From contig WRKD01000224.1 of assembly GCA_009778255.1 (NCBI GenBank), positions 1 to 26,071 of the forward strand: 26,071 nucleotides of DNA, read 5' to 3'. The notes below the pieces were generated by a model. It was not told the DNA's origin, did not search any database, and saw nothing but the letters and a program-made list of their open reading frames with translations. Positions 1 to 8,781 of this stretch are shown here, piece by piece; the first letter of the stretch is position 1, and every line of letters begins with the position of its first letter. This DNA is from Bacillota bacterium. GTDB taxonomy: Bacteria; Bacillota; Dehalobacteriia; UBA4068. Made by a program: the position numbers and the translations under genes.

Positions 1-312
1 GCGCCACGCGGCGAAGATATGCATTATGTAAGGGCCAATGGTACAGATAAGCCAGATCGCGTACGGGTACGTGCAGCCAGCGAAGCTAACTGGCATGGTA
101 TGGCGCATATGTTGGAAGGCGATTATTTAGCAGATGTACCGATAATTATTGCGGCTATAGACCCTTGTTATTCCTGCACCGACCGCTCTTTTGTGCTAAA
201 ACAGGAAAATGGAGGGCAAATGCTGTGGGATTGGCGCCGGCTGCGCGAATATAGTATAGAATGGTATAAAAAACGCGGCGTTGATATAACAAAATTAACA
301 ATCGACAAATGA
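1..312 (+). CDS. Group 4 [NiFe] hydrogenase large subunit, C-terminal part (gene begins before the window)
   Basis: The frame is open from base 1 and starts inside the protein with an APRGE motif, which large subunits of complex I and group 4 hydrogenases share. The C-terminal metal motif DPCYSCTDR is present; its two cysteines bind the NiFe site, so this is a hydrogenase and not the quinone-reducing NuoD, which lacks them. The catalytic subunit reduces protons or oxidises H2 on the cytoplasmic face of the membrane complex. After the motif arginine there is a 41-residue tail. In the HycE family a specific endopeptidase removes such a tail after nickel insertion, and a matching protease gene lies three genes downstream. 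The tail contains REYSIE, which recalls from memory the HycE tail. HycE/HyfG-like is my best guess; the Ech subtype cannot be excluded without the N-terminus and the small subunit. Confidence 0.88.
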   Translation, partial: APRGEDMHYVRANGTDKPDRVRVRAASEANWHGMAHMLEGDYLADVPIIIAAIDPCYSCTDRSFVLKQENGGQMLWDWRRLREYSIEWYKKRGVDITKLTIDK

Positions 313-338
313 CAGAATAAAAGAAGGGTGGTTTGGCT

Positions 339-1274
339 ATGCTCTGGGCCGTATGCCAAATACTGATATTTCCGGGTTTTTTATTTCTGGGTGTATATAG
401 CCTTATTTTTGAGTTTTTAGATCGTAAAATGGTAGCCCGCTTACAAAATCGTCAGGGCCCACCCTGGTATCAACCTTTGGCAGATTTCTTAAAGCTATTG
501 GGGAAAGAAGTTATTATACCGGAGGGGGCGGAGAAAAAGTTTTTCCCCGTTTTGCCGGTGGTGGCGCTGGCAGCGGTGTCGGCGGCTTATCTTTGTGTGC
601 CAACATATAAAATAAGCGCTGTTTATCCTTTAGAGGGCGATTTGATCATGCTCTTGTATCTGTTGACTTTGCCCACCCTCACCTTCTTTTTAGCAGGGTG
701 GTATTCTACCAGCGTATATGCTACTATCGGTTCGGTGCGCGTACTAACACAGCTTTTTTCTTACGAGGTGCCGTTATTTATGGCCCTCTTAGCCCCGGCT
801 CTGCTGGCCGGAACTTGGTCTCTTTCTGGCTTGGCTTATTATTATAGCCTGCATCCGCTACATGTATTACTAAATATACCGGCTTTGGCGGTGGCATTAA
901 TAGCCTGCCAAGGTAAGCTGGAACGGGTGCCTTTTGATATGCCGGAGGCGGAAACAGAGATTGTTACCGGTGCTTTTGTGGAATACAGCGGTCGGCTTTA
1001 TGCTATTTTTCGGGTGGCTATAGACGCTGAACTGGTTGTGATATCTTCGATAATTGCAGCGATATTCCTTCCCTTTTACAGCGCCAACCCCGCCTTGGGC
1101 TTATTGCTCTATGTAGTGCGTACTTTAATTATTCTATTTGTACTTGCTCTTTTCCGTGCTGTGATGGCGCGTGTACGTATTGAACAGATGGTGCAGTTTT
1201 GTTGGCGCATACTTACCCCATTGGCAATTTTTCAATTGGTGCTTAACCTGATACTGAGAGGAGTGTTGCCATAA
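339..1274 (+). CDS. NuoH/HycD-like proton-channel membrane subunit of the hydrogenase
   Basis: About 310 residues and very hydrophobic, with roughly eight membrane helices. It carries the family signatures FLDRKMVARLQNRQGP near the N-terminus, the acidic loop PFDMPEAETEIVTGAFVEYSG in the middle (20-odd residues, key acids within PEAE and TE), and RIEQMVQFCWRILTPLA near the C-terminus. In complex I the matching subunit forms the channel entrance beside the quinone site; in group 4 hydrogenases it couples electron flow to H+ or Na+ movement. The ribosome site GAAGGGTGG at 323-331 fits ATG 339 best. TTG 333, in the same frame, is an alternative that adds two residues. The stop overlaps the next start (TAATG), which indicates translational coupling. 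The order large subunit - H - ferredoxin resembles nuoD-H-I more than the classical echA-F order. Confidence 0.9.
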   Translation: MLWAVCQILIFPGFLFLGVYSLIFEFLDRKMVARLQNRQGPPWYQPLADFLKLLGKEVIIPEGAEKKFFPVLPVVALAAVSAAYLCVPTYKISAVYPLEGDLIMLLYLLTLPTLTFFLAGWYSTSVYATIGSVRVLTQLFSYEVPLFMALLAPALLAGTWSLSGLAYYYSLHPLHVLLNIPALAVALIACQGKLERVPFDMPEAETEIVTGAFVEYSGRLYAIFRVAIDAELVVISSIIAAIFLPFYSANPALGLLLYVVRTLIILFVLALFRAVMARVRIEQMVQFCWRILTPLAIFQLVLNLILRGVLP

Positions 1275-1639
1275 TGAGCCGACGTATGCCGGGAAGGATA
1301 GCCGGTAATGCTTTGCAGCATTTATTAAAAAAGCCCGCTACCATTTCCTATCCTAAAGGTGAAATGATAATAGACGCCAATTACCGTGGTAAGTTGGTTT
1401 TTAACGCTACAGATTGTATCGGTTGTAAACTTTGTGTGCGCGATTGCCCTGCTAATGCTATTACCATTGAAAATGTGGGCACAAAAGAGAATAAGCAATT
1501 TGTGTGCCGCTTAAACATGGCTCATTGCGTTTTTTGCGGGCAATGCACGGAAAGCTGCAACAAAGGTTGTATCACTTTAACGCCGCGTATAGAATTGAGC
1601 AGTATGGATAAAGTAGAATTGGAGAACATGCGTATATGA
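1274..1639 (+). CDS. 2x[4Fe-4S] ferredoxin-type hydrogenase subunit (HycF/EchF/NuoI-like)
   Basis: The protein has 121 residues and two classical cluster motifs: CIGCKLCVRDCP (Cys 48, 51, 54, 58) and CVFCGQCTESC (Cys 85, 88, 91, 95). Two more cysteines at 78 and 99 are not part of the standard pattern. No membrane helix is seen, so it is a peripheral cytoplasmic subunit that passes electrons from ferredoxin or another donor to the hydrogenase small subunit. Its start overlaps the previous stop by one base and its stop overlaps the next ATG as ATGA, so it is clearly one operon. The length is close to that of the shorter group 4 hydrogenase ferredoxin subunits and shorter than a typical NuoI. 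Confidence 0.88.
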   Translation: MSRRMPGRIAGNALQHLLKKPATISYPKGEMIIDANYRGKLVFNATDCIGCKLCVRDCPANAITIENVGTKENKQFVCRLNMAHCVFCGQCTESCNKGCITLTPRIELSSMDKVELENMRI

Positions 1640-2124
1640 AGCTTAATTGGCGGGAGACTTTAGCTCCCGCCCTTAAAATGGCTGAAAAATATGTAATACT
1701 AGGTATTGGCAGCCCGCTAAATAGTGACGACTCTGCCGGCATGTTACTTATAAATGAATTAACAAAATATAAGTGGGATAATACTAAAGTATTATTGATA
1801 GCCGGTTCCAGTGCGCCGGAGAACTTTACCGGGGTGATCGGCGATTTTGCCCCTTCGCTGCTGTTGACGGTAGACGCCGCAAATTTAGGCCTCAAACCGG
1901 GTCAAATAGCTTTGTTGGCAAAAGATGAACTTAGCGGCGCCGGTTTTTCTACTCATATGCTACCTTTTTCTATTATGCTACATTATTTGGAACGTAAAGG
2001 ATTAATGAATACACTGCTCTTGGGCATACAACCACTAAGTACGGAATTTGGTTTAGAGCTTTCTTGGCCGGTACGGCAGGCTGTACAAGAAATAGCAGAT
2101 TTTTTAAGTAGTATAATGAATTAG
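1636..2124 (+). CDS. Hydrogenase maturation endopeptidase (HycI/HyaD family)
   Basis: The protein has 162 residues. Family motifs are visible: the N-terminal strand-loop GIGSPLNSDDSAG (Asp 31/32), the central VDAANLG (Asp 80) and STHMLP (His 107). In HybD/HycI these acidic residues and the histidine bind the nickel of the immature large subunit and guide cleavage of its C-terminal tail. The gene is coupled by ATGA overlap to the ferredoxin subunit, and the large subunit at the window start has a cleavable-looking 41-residue tail, so substrate and enzyme are in one operon. ATG 1636 gives about 14 residues more than the family core; the internal Met at codon 15 is a possible alternative start. 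The 3' end overlaps the convergent PspC gene by 4 bp. Confidence 0.87.
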   Translation: MKLNWRETLAPALKMAEKYVILGIGSPLNSDDSAGMLLINELTKYKWDNTKVLLIAGSSAPENFTGVIGDFAPSLLLTVDAANLGLKPGQIALLAKDELSGAGFSTHMLPFSIMLHYLERKGLMNTLLLGIQPLSTEFGLELSWPVRQAVQEIADFLSSIMN

Positions 2125-2318
2125 TGAACTCTGCTTTCTACAGGAACAACTATAGCTGCTATTATATATGCTAATAATCCAAAACCGCAGGAAGGAAAAA
2201 TAGTAATAACTACCCAAGCCAGCCGTATCAGAGTAGGGTCTACATTAAAGTAATCCCCCAAGCCACCGCATACGCCGGCTAGCATTTTAGAGTGCTCACT
2301 TCTATATAATTTTTTCAT
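2121..2318 (-). CDS. PspC-domain small membrane protein
   Basis: A 65-residue protein that begins KKLYRSEHSKMLAGVCGGL. It has the PspC signature of a basic N-terminal stretch, AGVCGGLGDYF and DPTLIRL, followed by one long hydrophobic helix (about residues 32-58). PspC proteins sit in the cytoplasmic membrane and act in phage-shock or LiaRS-like envelope-stress responses. A good ribosome site (GAGAGGAG) precedes the ATG. It is the last gene of the PadR operon, 14 bp after the toast-rack gene, and this neighbourhood (PadR, DUF1700, toast-rack, PspC) is a recurrent envelope-stress set. Its end overlaps the convergent protease gene by 4 bp. Confidence 0.88.
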   Translation of the reverse strand: MKKLYRSEHSKMLAGVCGGLGDYFNVDPTLIRLAWVVITIFPSCGFGLLAYIIAAIVVPVESRVH

Positions 2319-2332
2319 GTTTTATTCTCCTC

Positions 2333-3369
<1,037 letters not shown>

Positions 3370-3373
<4 letters not shown>

Positions 3374-4104
3374 GCCCGCGCCACCCGCCTTTCAAACGGC
3401 CAGCGTACTAATAACAGCAAAAAGCGTAATACCGCCGGCATAACTTTAATTAGCATAAACCAACATAATAATAACATCAACATGCCAAGGCCCAATAAGG
3501 TAAGCCCTATTCCGCAGGTTAATAAAGCCTCTAAAAAATGTATTGCCATCATGCCAAAACCACTAATCAGTACTATTGTTCCTGCTAAAAAAAGAGCTAA
3601 AACCGCACCGCCCAGGCCAAGGCCCAAACCGAAGATCAACGCTGCTAAACCAATCAATAAGCCAAATACTGTGAGCACTAGGGGCAGTAATAAAGGTAAA
3701 GCTAAGATAATTAAGATAACTGTTAGTAGCACGGAAGAACCGCTGCTTTTGGTAGATGTATTCGCTGCGCTACTTTTTTTAGCGTCGGCTTGCTTAGCTG
3801 TAGTATGAGAATGAGCTTCTTCCTCTTGCCGCGCCTTGGCGGCATCTTCCAGGCGGGCCGGTACCTGAGCATGAGAACTCTTAGGCGAAGTATCCAGATA
3901 ACCGCGCCCATAACCGGTCAATATTTGATCGGCCAGTATGCGCGCGGGCCCCAATTCGCCTATTACCCTTTCCGTTTCTTCCATTCCGGCATCGTCAAAA
4001 TACTCTTCGTAATAAGTAAGTGCTGTATTACGCTCGTCTTCTGGTAGTATTTGTAACAAACGTCGTAATTCTGCCAAATAAGCTATTTTTTCTTCTGTAC
4101 TCAA
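3370..4104 (-). CDS. DUF1700/HAAS-domain membrane protein
   Basis: The protein has 244 residues. The N-terminal helical domain (about residues 1-65) has the HAAS/DUF1700 pattern: LAELRRLLQILPEDER, YYEEYFDDAG and VIGELGPARILADQIL. A charged, Ala/Ser/Lys-rich linker (about 75-120) leads to three or four membrane helices with Gly/Leu-rich segments. These proteins are usually encoded next to PadR regulators and are thought to transmit or modulate the signal from the membrane. The start codon is TTG at 4104, overlapping the PadR stop (TTGA), with GGAGG about ten bases upstream inside padR. The downstream gene overlaps its stop as ATGA. Translational coupling across three genes implies fixed stoichiometry. 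Confidence 0.85.
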
Positions 4105-4418
4105 ATTTTGCCGCCTCCTTCCAGAATCGTATTGATGCTATTTTGATACTCCGCCCATTCCTGCCGATACAGCATCAATTGGGCCCTGCCGCGGCTGGTT
4201 ATGCGGTAATAGCGGCGGTTGCGTCCGGAATAAGCCACATCATAGACCTCCAAACATTGGTCTTTTTCTAAGCGGCGCAGTACCGGATAAAGCGTCGATT
4301 CAGAAATATCCAAAGCTGAACGTACCGTTTGCGTGATCTTATATCCGTATATATCACCCTGTTCTACTACAGAGAGCACCAGGGCGTCCAGCAGCGCCGC
4401 GCTGGGATTGAATGTCAT
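4101..4418 (-). CDS. PadR-family transcriptional regulator
   Basis: The protein has 105 residues, the usual size of short subfamily-2 PadR proteins. A winged helix-turn-helix covers about residues 10-80. Visible family motifs are LLDALVLSVVEQGDIYGYKI, SESTLYPVLRRLEKD and YYRITSRGR. PadR proteins normally repress their own operon and respond to a ligand or a stress signal. A ribosome site GAGGTGAGG lies just upstream, and the promoter 30-60 bp upstream carries a perfect 25-bp palindrome, the expected kind of PadR operator. It is the first gene of the operon with the DUF1700, toast-rack and PspC genes. Confidence 0.92.
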   Translation of the reverse strand: MTFNPSAALLDALVLSVVEQGDIYGYKITQTVRSALDISESTLYPVLRRLEKDQCLEVYDVAYSGRNRRYYRITSRGRAQLMLYRQEWAEYQNSINTILEGGGKI

Positions 4419-4448
4419 GGCCTCACCTCATTCATATCCGATGCTGTT

Positions 4449-4481
4449 TAATATTATATGTCATATAATATTAGATGTCAA
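4449..4481 (-). promoter_or_regulatory. Consensus promoter with a 25-bp palindromic operator for the PadR operon
   Basis: Read on the minus strand, TTGACA (4481-4476) and TATAAT (4458-4453) are separated by exactly 17 bases, a perfect match to the sigma-A/sigma-70 consensus. Bases 4449-4473 form a perfect inverted repeat of 12-bp arms around a single central base, with ATATG-T-CATAT at the centre. The palindrome covers most of the spacer and the whole -10 box, so a bound dimer would block RNA polymerase. PadR autorepression is inferred. Confidence 0.85.
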
Positions 4482-4683
4482 GAGATATTGTAAAAATTTT
4501 TTAAGCGAATTATTTTTCAACATAATCAACATGTTTTTAAGATAAAATTAATTTTTATTATATGTTTTCAAAATTACCCCATAATTTACACTGTTTTTTT
4601 CGAAATATGTTAATATTACGATCATTAATTTTTAGAAGTTTGAGGGATATTAAAATTATTATGTGGAAAAATCGATTCTATTA

Positions 4684-4692
4684 TGGTATAAT
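4684..4692 (+). promoter_or_regulatory. Extended -10 promoter of the kinase/HD-GYP operon
   Basis: TGGTATAAT at 4684-4692 is an extended -10 element (TGN plus a perfect TATAAT), about 50 bp before the kinase ATG. No good -35 hexamer lies 17 bp upstream, which is usual for extended -10 promoters. The region between the divergent padR and kinase genes (4419-4745) holds this site, the PadR promoter and otherwise only AT-rich sequence. Confidence 0.6.
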
Positions 4693-4745
4693 TAGCATAG
4701 CCTAAATGATGATTTTTTAATAGGCTTGCTGAAAGGTGGATATTC

Positions 4746-6917
4746 ATGAAAACTCTTGCGCCTTCCCAGCCAAAACGCTCGCCAGTATTACAACAGAAGT
4801 TAATCGCAGATATTTGCCGCTTATTTATAGGTAAAAACGAGACAGATGCGATGATCACTCGTTCTTTGCAAATGATTGGAGAACATCTTGGACTTTGCCG
4901 GGTGATGTTGTTGAATTATCAACAACAAGCATTTTCCTGTAGATATGAATGGTATGAGAATGCACACTTGATGACCTCTAATATTGGCTTAACGAAGCTA
5001 TTAGAGGATAAAGAAGCACGGATTACTGAAGCATTGATCAAGCGAGACATTTTCTATAAATATATCGATGATACAAATCGCCTAGATATAAGTGCGCGTT
5101 ATGGCTTAGATTACAATGATCGTCTGTTCTTCCCCGTTTTTTGTGAAGATAATTTTTGGGGTTTGTTAGATTTTGTGCAGTATCCGCATCATATGGGCTG
5201 GACAGAAAATGATATCGGTTTGGGCGAAACTTTGGCGGCTTTATTTTCCGGTATTATTAGTCGCCAAAGTCGAGAGTATTATTTGTTAAGCGCTTTATCT
5301 GAAGCTAAAGAGATGGCAGATCAAGCCAGCCGGGCTAAGCTCGATTTCCTTTCCCGCATGAATCATGAAATGCGTACGCCCATGAATGCCATTATCGGCA
5401 TGACAGATATTGCTCTTGGTACAAAAGAAACAGAAAAAAAGAATTATTGCTTAAATAATATATATGAAGCTTCAAAACATTTATTGGGTGTTATAAAAGA
5501 TATTTTAGATATGTCTAAATTAGAAACCAGCCAGCTTAAGCTATCTATGGATGAGTTCGATTTCGAACAGATGCTCATGAATGTAGTTGATGTTTTAAAT
5601 AGCCTTGCTCTAGACAAGCAGCAAGACTTAGTAATCAATATAGATACAGATGTGCCGCGATCCTTAATCGGCGATGAGTTAAGAATTAGCCAGGTGATAA
5701 CCAATTTATTGTCCAATGCTATAAAATTTACACCTAATGGCGGCATGATCAAAATGCATGTAAGTCTTTTAGCGGTTAAGGGAGATGTACATACCTTGCA
5801 GGTGCAAGTGATAGACAATGGTATTGGAATTTCTAAAACTTATTTAAACCGAATTTTCAACTCTTTTGATCAGGCCGACAGCGGTTTTGCCCGCCAATAT
5901 GGCGGAACAGGCTTGGGGCTGGCTATTTGCAAACATATAGTTAATATGATGGGCGGTGATATTAAGGTAGATTCTGTGATCAACGAAGGGTCTGTTTTCA
6001 CCTTTACCATGAAGCTGCAAAAAAGCAGCTATCAAATTGAACATACGCTTACCGGCAATATTAGCCGCAGCGAGATAAATGTTTTGGTAATAGACGATTC
6101 TTTAGATATCCGAGAGTATTTTCTCGCGGTTATGTCTGCTGTGAAAGTACCCTGCGAAGTGGCAAAGAGCGGGCAACAGGCGCTGGCTATGATCGAAAAG
6201 CGTGTTGAAAAGCCATTCAAAATATTTATTGTGGATTGGCAAATGCCGGAAATGAACGGCATAGAATTAGCGAAAAAAATTCGCGCTATGGTTGGCGATA
6301 CAGCGCCTATTATTATGATTTCCGGTACACCCTGGAGGCAAATAGAGCAAGAGGCAGTGGCTGCGGGCGTTAACCTTTTTATACCCAAGCCGCTTTTCCC
6401 CTCTGTTATTATCAATACCATTAACGAATGTTTAGGAATAACTGAAAAGGACAAATCTGATGCAGAAAAAGCTATTCAAGCAGCGCGTCCAATGGCCAGC
6501 CAGGCAAATGATTTTGATATATCTGTAGCTTATAACGGTTTTTTGCAAGAAGAAGATGCAAAAAACTACGATATGTTTTTGCCGATGATCGATGTTTTTG
6601 GCGGATTCTCTCGTGTGATGAATAATAAAGCATTATATTTTACTTTATTACGCAATTTTTCGATACGCGGTTTAGCGAATGAAATGATAGAGTATATGCA
6701 AAAAAAAGAATATAAGGCAATGGCGCAAAAAGCCCACACTATGTGGGGAATGGCAGCTAATCTAGGCTTAAGCGGTTTAATGGCGGTTTTAGATGAAATT
6801 ACCGAACATGCAAAAATAGAAATTTCTCCGCTACCGCTTATTGGCAAACTAGATGAAACGGTAACCCAGACCGTAGGTTCTATAGAACAATTGCTGGAAA
6901 TGGAGGGAATAAAATGA
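4746..6917 (+). CDS. Soluble hybrid sensor histidine kinase: GAF-like, HisKA, HATPase, REC, Hpt
   Basis: The protein has 723 residues and no membrane helix or signal peptide, so it is cytoplasmic. Order of parts: a GAF-like sensor (about 15-175); HisKA with phospho-acceptor His207 in FLSRMNHEMRTPMNAIIG; HATPase with N box around Asn324 (NLLSNAIKF), G1 DNGIG (357-361) and G2 GGTGLGL (386-392); REC with Asp497 in IVDWQMPEMNG and Lys548; and a C-terminal Hpt domain with His664 in AHTMWGMAANLG. All phosphotransfer residues are present, so an internal His-Asp-His relay is possible. ATG 4746 has GAAAGGTGG upstream. It overlaps the HD-GYP gene by ATGA, so that REC protein is the obvious final acceptor. 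The signal is unknown; GAF-like domains commonly bind small molecules or haem. Confidence 0.93.
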   Translation: MKTLAPSQPKRSPVLQQKLIADICRLFIGKNETDAMITRSLQMIGEHLGLCRVMLLNYQQQAFSCRYEWYENAHLMTSNIGLTKLLEDKEARITEALIKRDIFYKYIDDTNRLDISARYGLDYNDRLFFPVFCEDNFWGLLDFVQYPHHMGWTENDIGLGETLAALFSGIISRQSREYYLLSALSEAKEMADQASRAKLDFLSRMNHEMRTPMNAIIGMTDIALGTKETEKKNYCLNNIYEASKHLLGVIKDILDMSKLETSQLKLSMDEFDFEQMLMNVVDVLNSLALDKQQDLVINIDTDVPRSLIGDELRISQVITNLLSNAIKFTPNGGMIKMHVSLLAVKGDVHTLQVQVIDNGIGISKTYLNRIFNSFDQADSGFARQYGGTGLGLAICKHIVNMMGGDIKVDSVINEGSVFTFTMKLQKSSYQIEHTLTGNISRSEINVLVIDDSLDIREYFLAVMSAVKVPCEVAKSGQQALAMIEKRVEKPFKIFIVDWQMPEMNGIELAKKIRAMVGDTAPIIMISGTPWRQIEQEAVAAGVNLFIPKPLFPSVIINTINECLGITEKDKSDAEKAIQAARPMASQANDFDISVAYNGFLQEEDAKNYDMFLPMIDVFGGFSRVMNNKALYFTLLRNFSIRGLANEMIEYMQKKEYKAMAQKAHTMWGMAANLGLSGLMAVLDEITEHAKIEISPLPLIGKLDETVTQTVGSIEQLLEMEGIK

Positions 6918-7963
6918 ACGATGCTTTAACACGCATACTCGTAGTGGATGATATTGAAACAAACCGTATAATTCTGAAAGAAATACTATCCGATACTTAT
7001 GAGATCGAGCAAGCGCAGAATGGTATAGAAGCTATATCGAATTTGGTCAACTCCAGCATTAAACCTAACCTGATTTTACTTGATGTAATGATGCCAGAGT
7101 TAGATGGCTTCGGCGTGATATCCTTTATGAAAGCAGACCCCGTTTTAAACAAAATACCGGTCATTTTTATTACAGCTTCCAATCAGGAAATACAGGGCTT
7201 GCGCGCTGGGGCTATGGATTATATTTCCAAGCCCTTCGAGCCGGAAATAGTGCGCTTGCGGGTAGCTAATCAAATAGAACTTACTCAATATAGAGAAAAA
7301 CTGGAAGGCTTAGTAGATCAAAAAGCTAATGAGCTGCTGGTAACCAGGGAACATTTTTTAGATACAATGGCCAACCTCATCGAATACCGTAGCTTGGAAT
7401 CGGGCCAGCATGTTAAACGTACCAGAGAGCTGGCGCGCTTACTGGTCTTGCAATTGTTGCGCAGTGGCGGCCCTTATGGCAAGGAATTACAAGAAAACGC
7501 CCCCACCGCTTTAGTTAAAGCAGTGCCTTTACACGATATTGGTAAAATCGGTATTCCGGATAATATATTATTGAAACCGGGCCGGCTAAATAAAGAAGAA
7601 TTCCAAATTATAGAAAGTCATAGCATAATAGGCGGAAAGGTGATACAATCTTTAATAGAGGTTGGCGAAGATGAATATTTAAAGCATTGCTATAATATTT
7701 GCCGTTACCATCACGAGCGCTGGGATGGCCGGGGGTATCCGGATAAACTTAAAGGCGCAGAAATACCTTTATCTGCCCGCATAGTAGCGGTAGTTGATGT
7801 TTACGATGCCCTGGTCAGTGAGCGTTGTTATAAAAAAGCCATACCCCACAAGGATGCTGTCAGTATTATTAAAGAAGGTTCGGGTAATCAATTCGACCCG
7901 AAAATTGTAGAAACACTATTAGAGGTTGAGGATAAATTCATCGAATGCGCAAGGAATTGCTAA
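6914..7963 (+). CDS. Response regulator with HD-GYP c-di-GMP phosphodiesterase output (RpfG-like)
   Basis: The protein has 349 residues. The N-terminal REC domain has Asp57 in LLDVMMPELDG and Lys107 in YISKPF. A short helix (about 120-145) links it to an HD-GYP domain. Visible metal and catalytic motifs are His166, HDIGKIG (His207-Asp208), His236, HHERWDGRGYP (His266-His267, GYP at 274-276) and DVYDAL (295-300). HD-GYP enzymes hydrolyse c-di-GMP to pGpG or GMP. All expected ligands appear intact, so the enzyme is probably active. It is translationally coupled to the hybrid kinase, so phosphorylation by its Hpt domain most likely controls the phosphodiesterase. c-di-GMP typically governs motility, biofilm and surface polysaccharide. 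Confidence 0.94.
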   Translation: MNDALTRILVVDDIETNRIILKEILSDTYEIEQAQNGIEAISNLVNSSIKPNLILLDVMMPELDGFGVISFMKADPVLNKIPVIFITASNQEIQGLRAGAMDYISKPFEPEIVRLRVANQIELTQYREKLEGLVDQKANELLVTREHFLDTMANLIEYRSLESGQHVKRTRELARLLVLQLLRSGGPYGKELQENAPTALVKAVPLHDIGKIGIPDNILLKPGRLNKEEFQIIESHSIIGGKVIQSLIEVGEDEYLKHCYNICRYHHERWDGRGYPDKLKGAEIPLSARIVAVVDVYDALVSERCYKKAIPHKDAVSIIKEGSGNQFDPKIVETLLEVEDKFIECARNC

Positions 7964-8073
7964 TCTTGGGTTAGAATAAATGCATATCTGGCTAAGTCAA
8001 CAGCATATAGCGCCCGCTTAAACAAGTAAAGTGCTATAAAACCTGGTATAGCGATTTGAGAGGATTGATTAAG

Positions 8074-8685
8074 TTGGCTTCATTATTATATCAAGGGCAT
8101 GGAAGTATTCGTATTACTACTACGGAAGGCAAGGTAATCTATATAGACCCTTATGTGGGCGAAGGCTATAACGTGCCGGCAGATGCAATATTACAAACGC
8201 ATCAACACAGCGATCATAGCCAGCTTAACCTCATCAAATCGCGCAATCTCGCCTGCCGGGTCATAACTGAAGCAGAGGCTATTAAAGACGGTATTCATCA
8301 ACAATTCGATTTGGGTTATGTGAAGTTAGAGGCGGTGGAGGCAGGTAATAAAAATCATGACCCTCAAGAATGTGTGGGCTATATCCTTACTTTAAGCGAC
8401 GGTGTTAAGCTTTATTTTTCCGGTGATACTTCAAAAACAGCGCAAATGGAAACTATGGCAAAACGTGAGCTGGATTACGCTTTTTTATGCTGCGACGGTA
8501 TATATAATATGGATCTTGAAGAAGCAGCGGCTTGCGCCGCTATAATCAAAGCCCGTTACAGTATTCCGTATCATATGTCGCCCGGACAATTATTCGAGCG
8601 CGGGCGCGCCGAGCAGTTTCAGGCTCCGGGAAAGCTAATTATAGCAGACGGAGAAGAAATTATTTTGCAGAAGAAATTGTTTTAA
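8074..8685 (+). CDS. Metallo-beta-lactamase-fold hydrolase (UPF0173/YtkL-like size)
   Basis: The protein has 203 residues. The metal motif HQHSDH is present, with an earlier YQGHGSIRI strand typical of single-domain UPF0173/UlaG-like enzymes, then FSGDT and a late YHMSPG histidine. Such enzymes hydrolyse phosphoesters or lactones; the substrate is not evident. The ribosome site GAGAGGA at 8058-8064 places the start at TTG 8074, nine bases downstream. An upstream in-frame TTG at 8056 lies before this site and is unlikely. It follows the HD-GYP gene after 110 bp without a clear terminator, so it may share that transcript or have its own promoter. A terminator follows at 8701. Confidence 0.82.
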   Translation: MASLLYQGHGSIRITTTEGKVIYIDPYVGEGYNVPADAILQTHQHSDHSQLNLIKSRNLACRVITEAEAIKDGIHQQFDLGYVKLEAVEAGNKNHDPQECVGYILTLSDGVKLYFSGDTSKTAQMETMAKRELDYAFLCCDGIYNMDLEEAAACAAIIKARYSIPYHMSPGQLFERGRAEQFQAPGKLIIADGEEIILQKKLF

Positions 8686-8700
8686 TAAAGGATGATTGAT

Positions 8701-8735
8701 ATAAGGGCGCGCTTTGAGGAGCGCGCCTTATTTTA
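8701..8735 (+). terminator. Intrinsic terminator after the MBL-fold gene
   Basis: ATAAGGGCGCGC and GCGCGCCTTAT form an 11-bp GC-rich stem with a one-base bulge and an 8-base loop, followed by TTTT at the 3' side. It lies 15 bp after the stop of the hydrolase gene and points along the plus strand. Confidence 0.85.
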
Positions 8736-8781
8736 GCCTTTGCGAAGAGAAGGTTTTTCTCCCATGGGGTTTTGAGCAATC

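Noticed and set aside
5444..6454. Minus-strand frames of 124 and 140 codons across the kinase gene
   Set aside because: They are antisense to intact HisKA, HATPase and REC domains and lack ribosome sites.
7964..8073. ATAGCGC...GTGCTAT pair between the HD-GYP and MBL genes
   Set aside because: The stem is short, has a mismatch and is not followed by a T run; I could not support a terminator or riboswitch.
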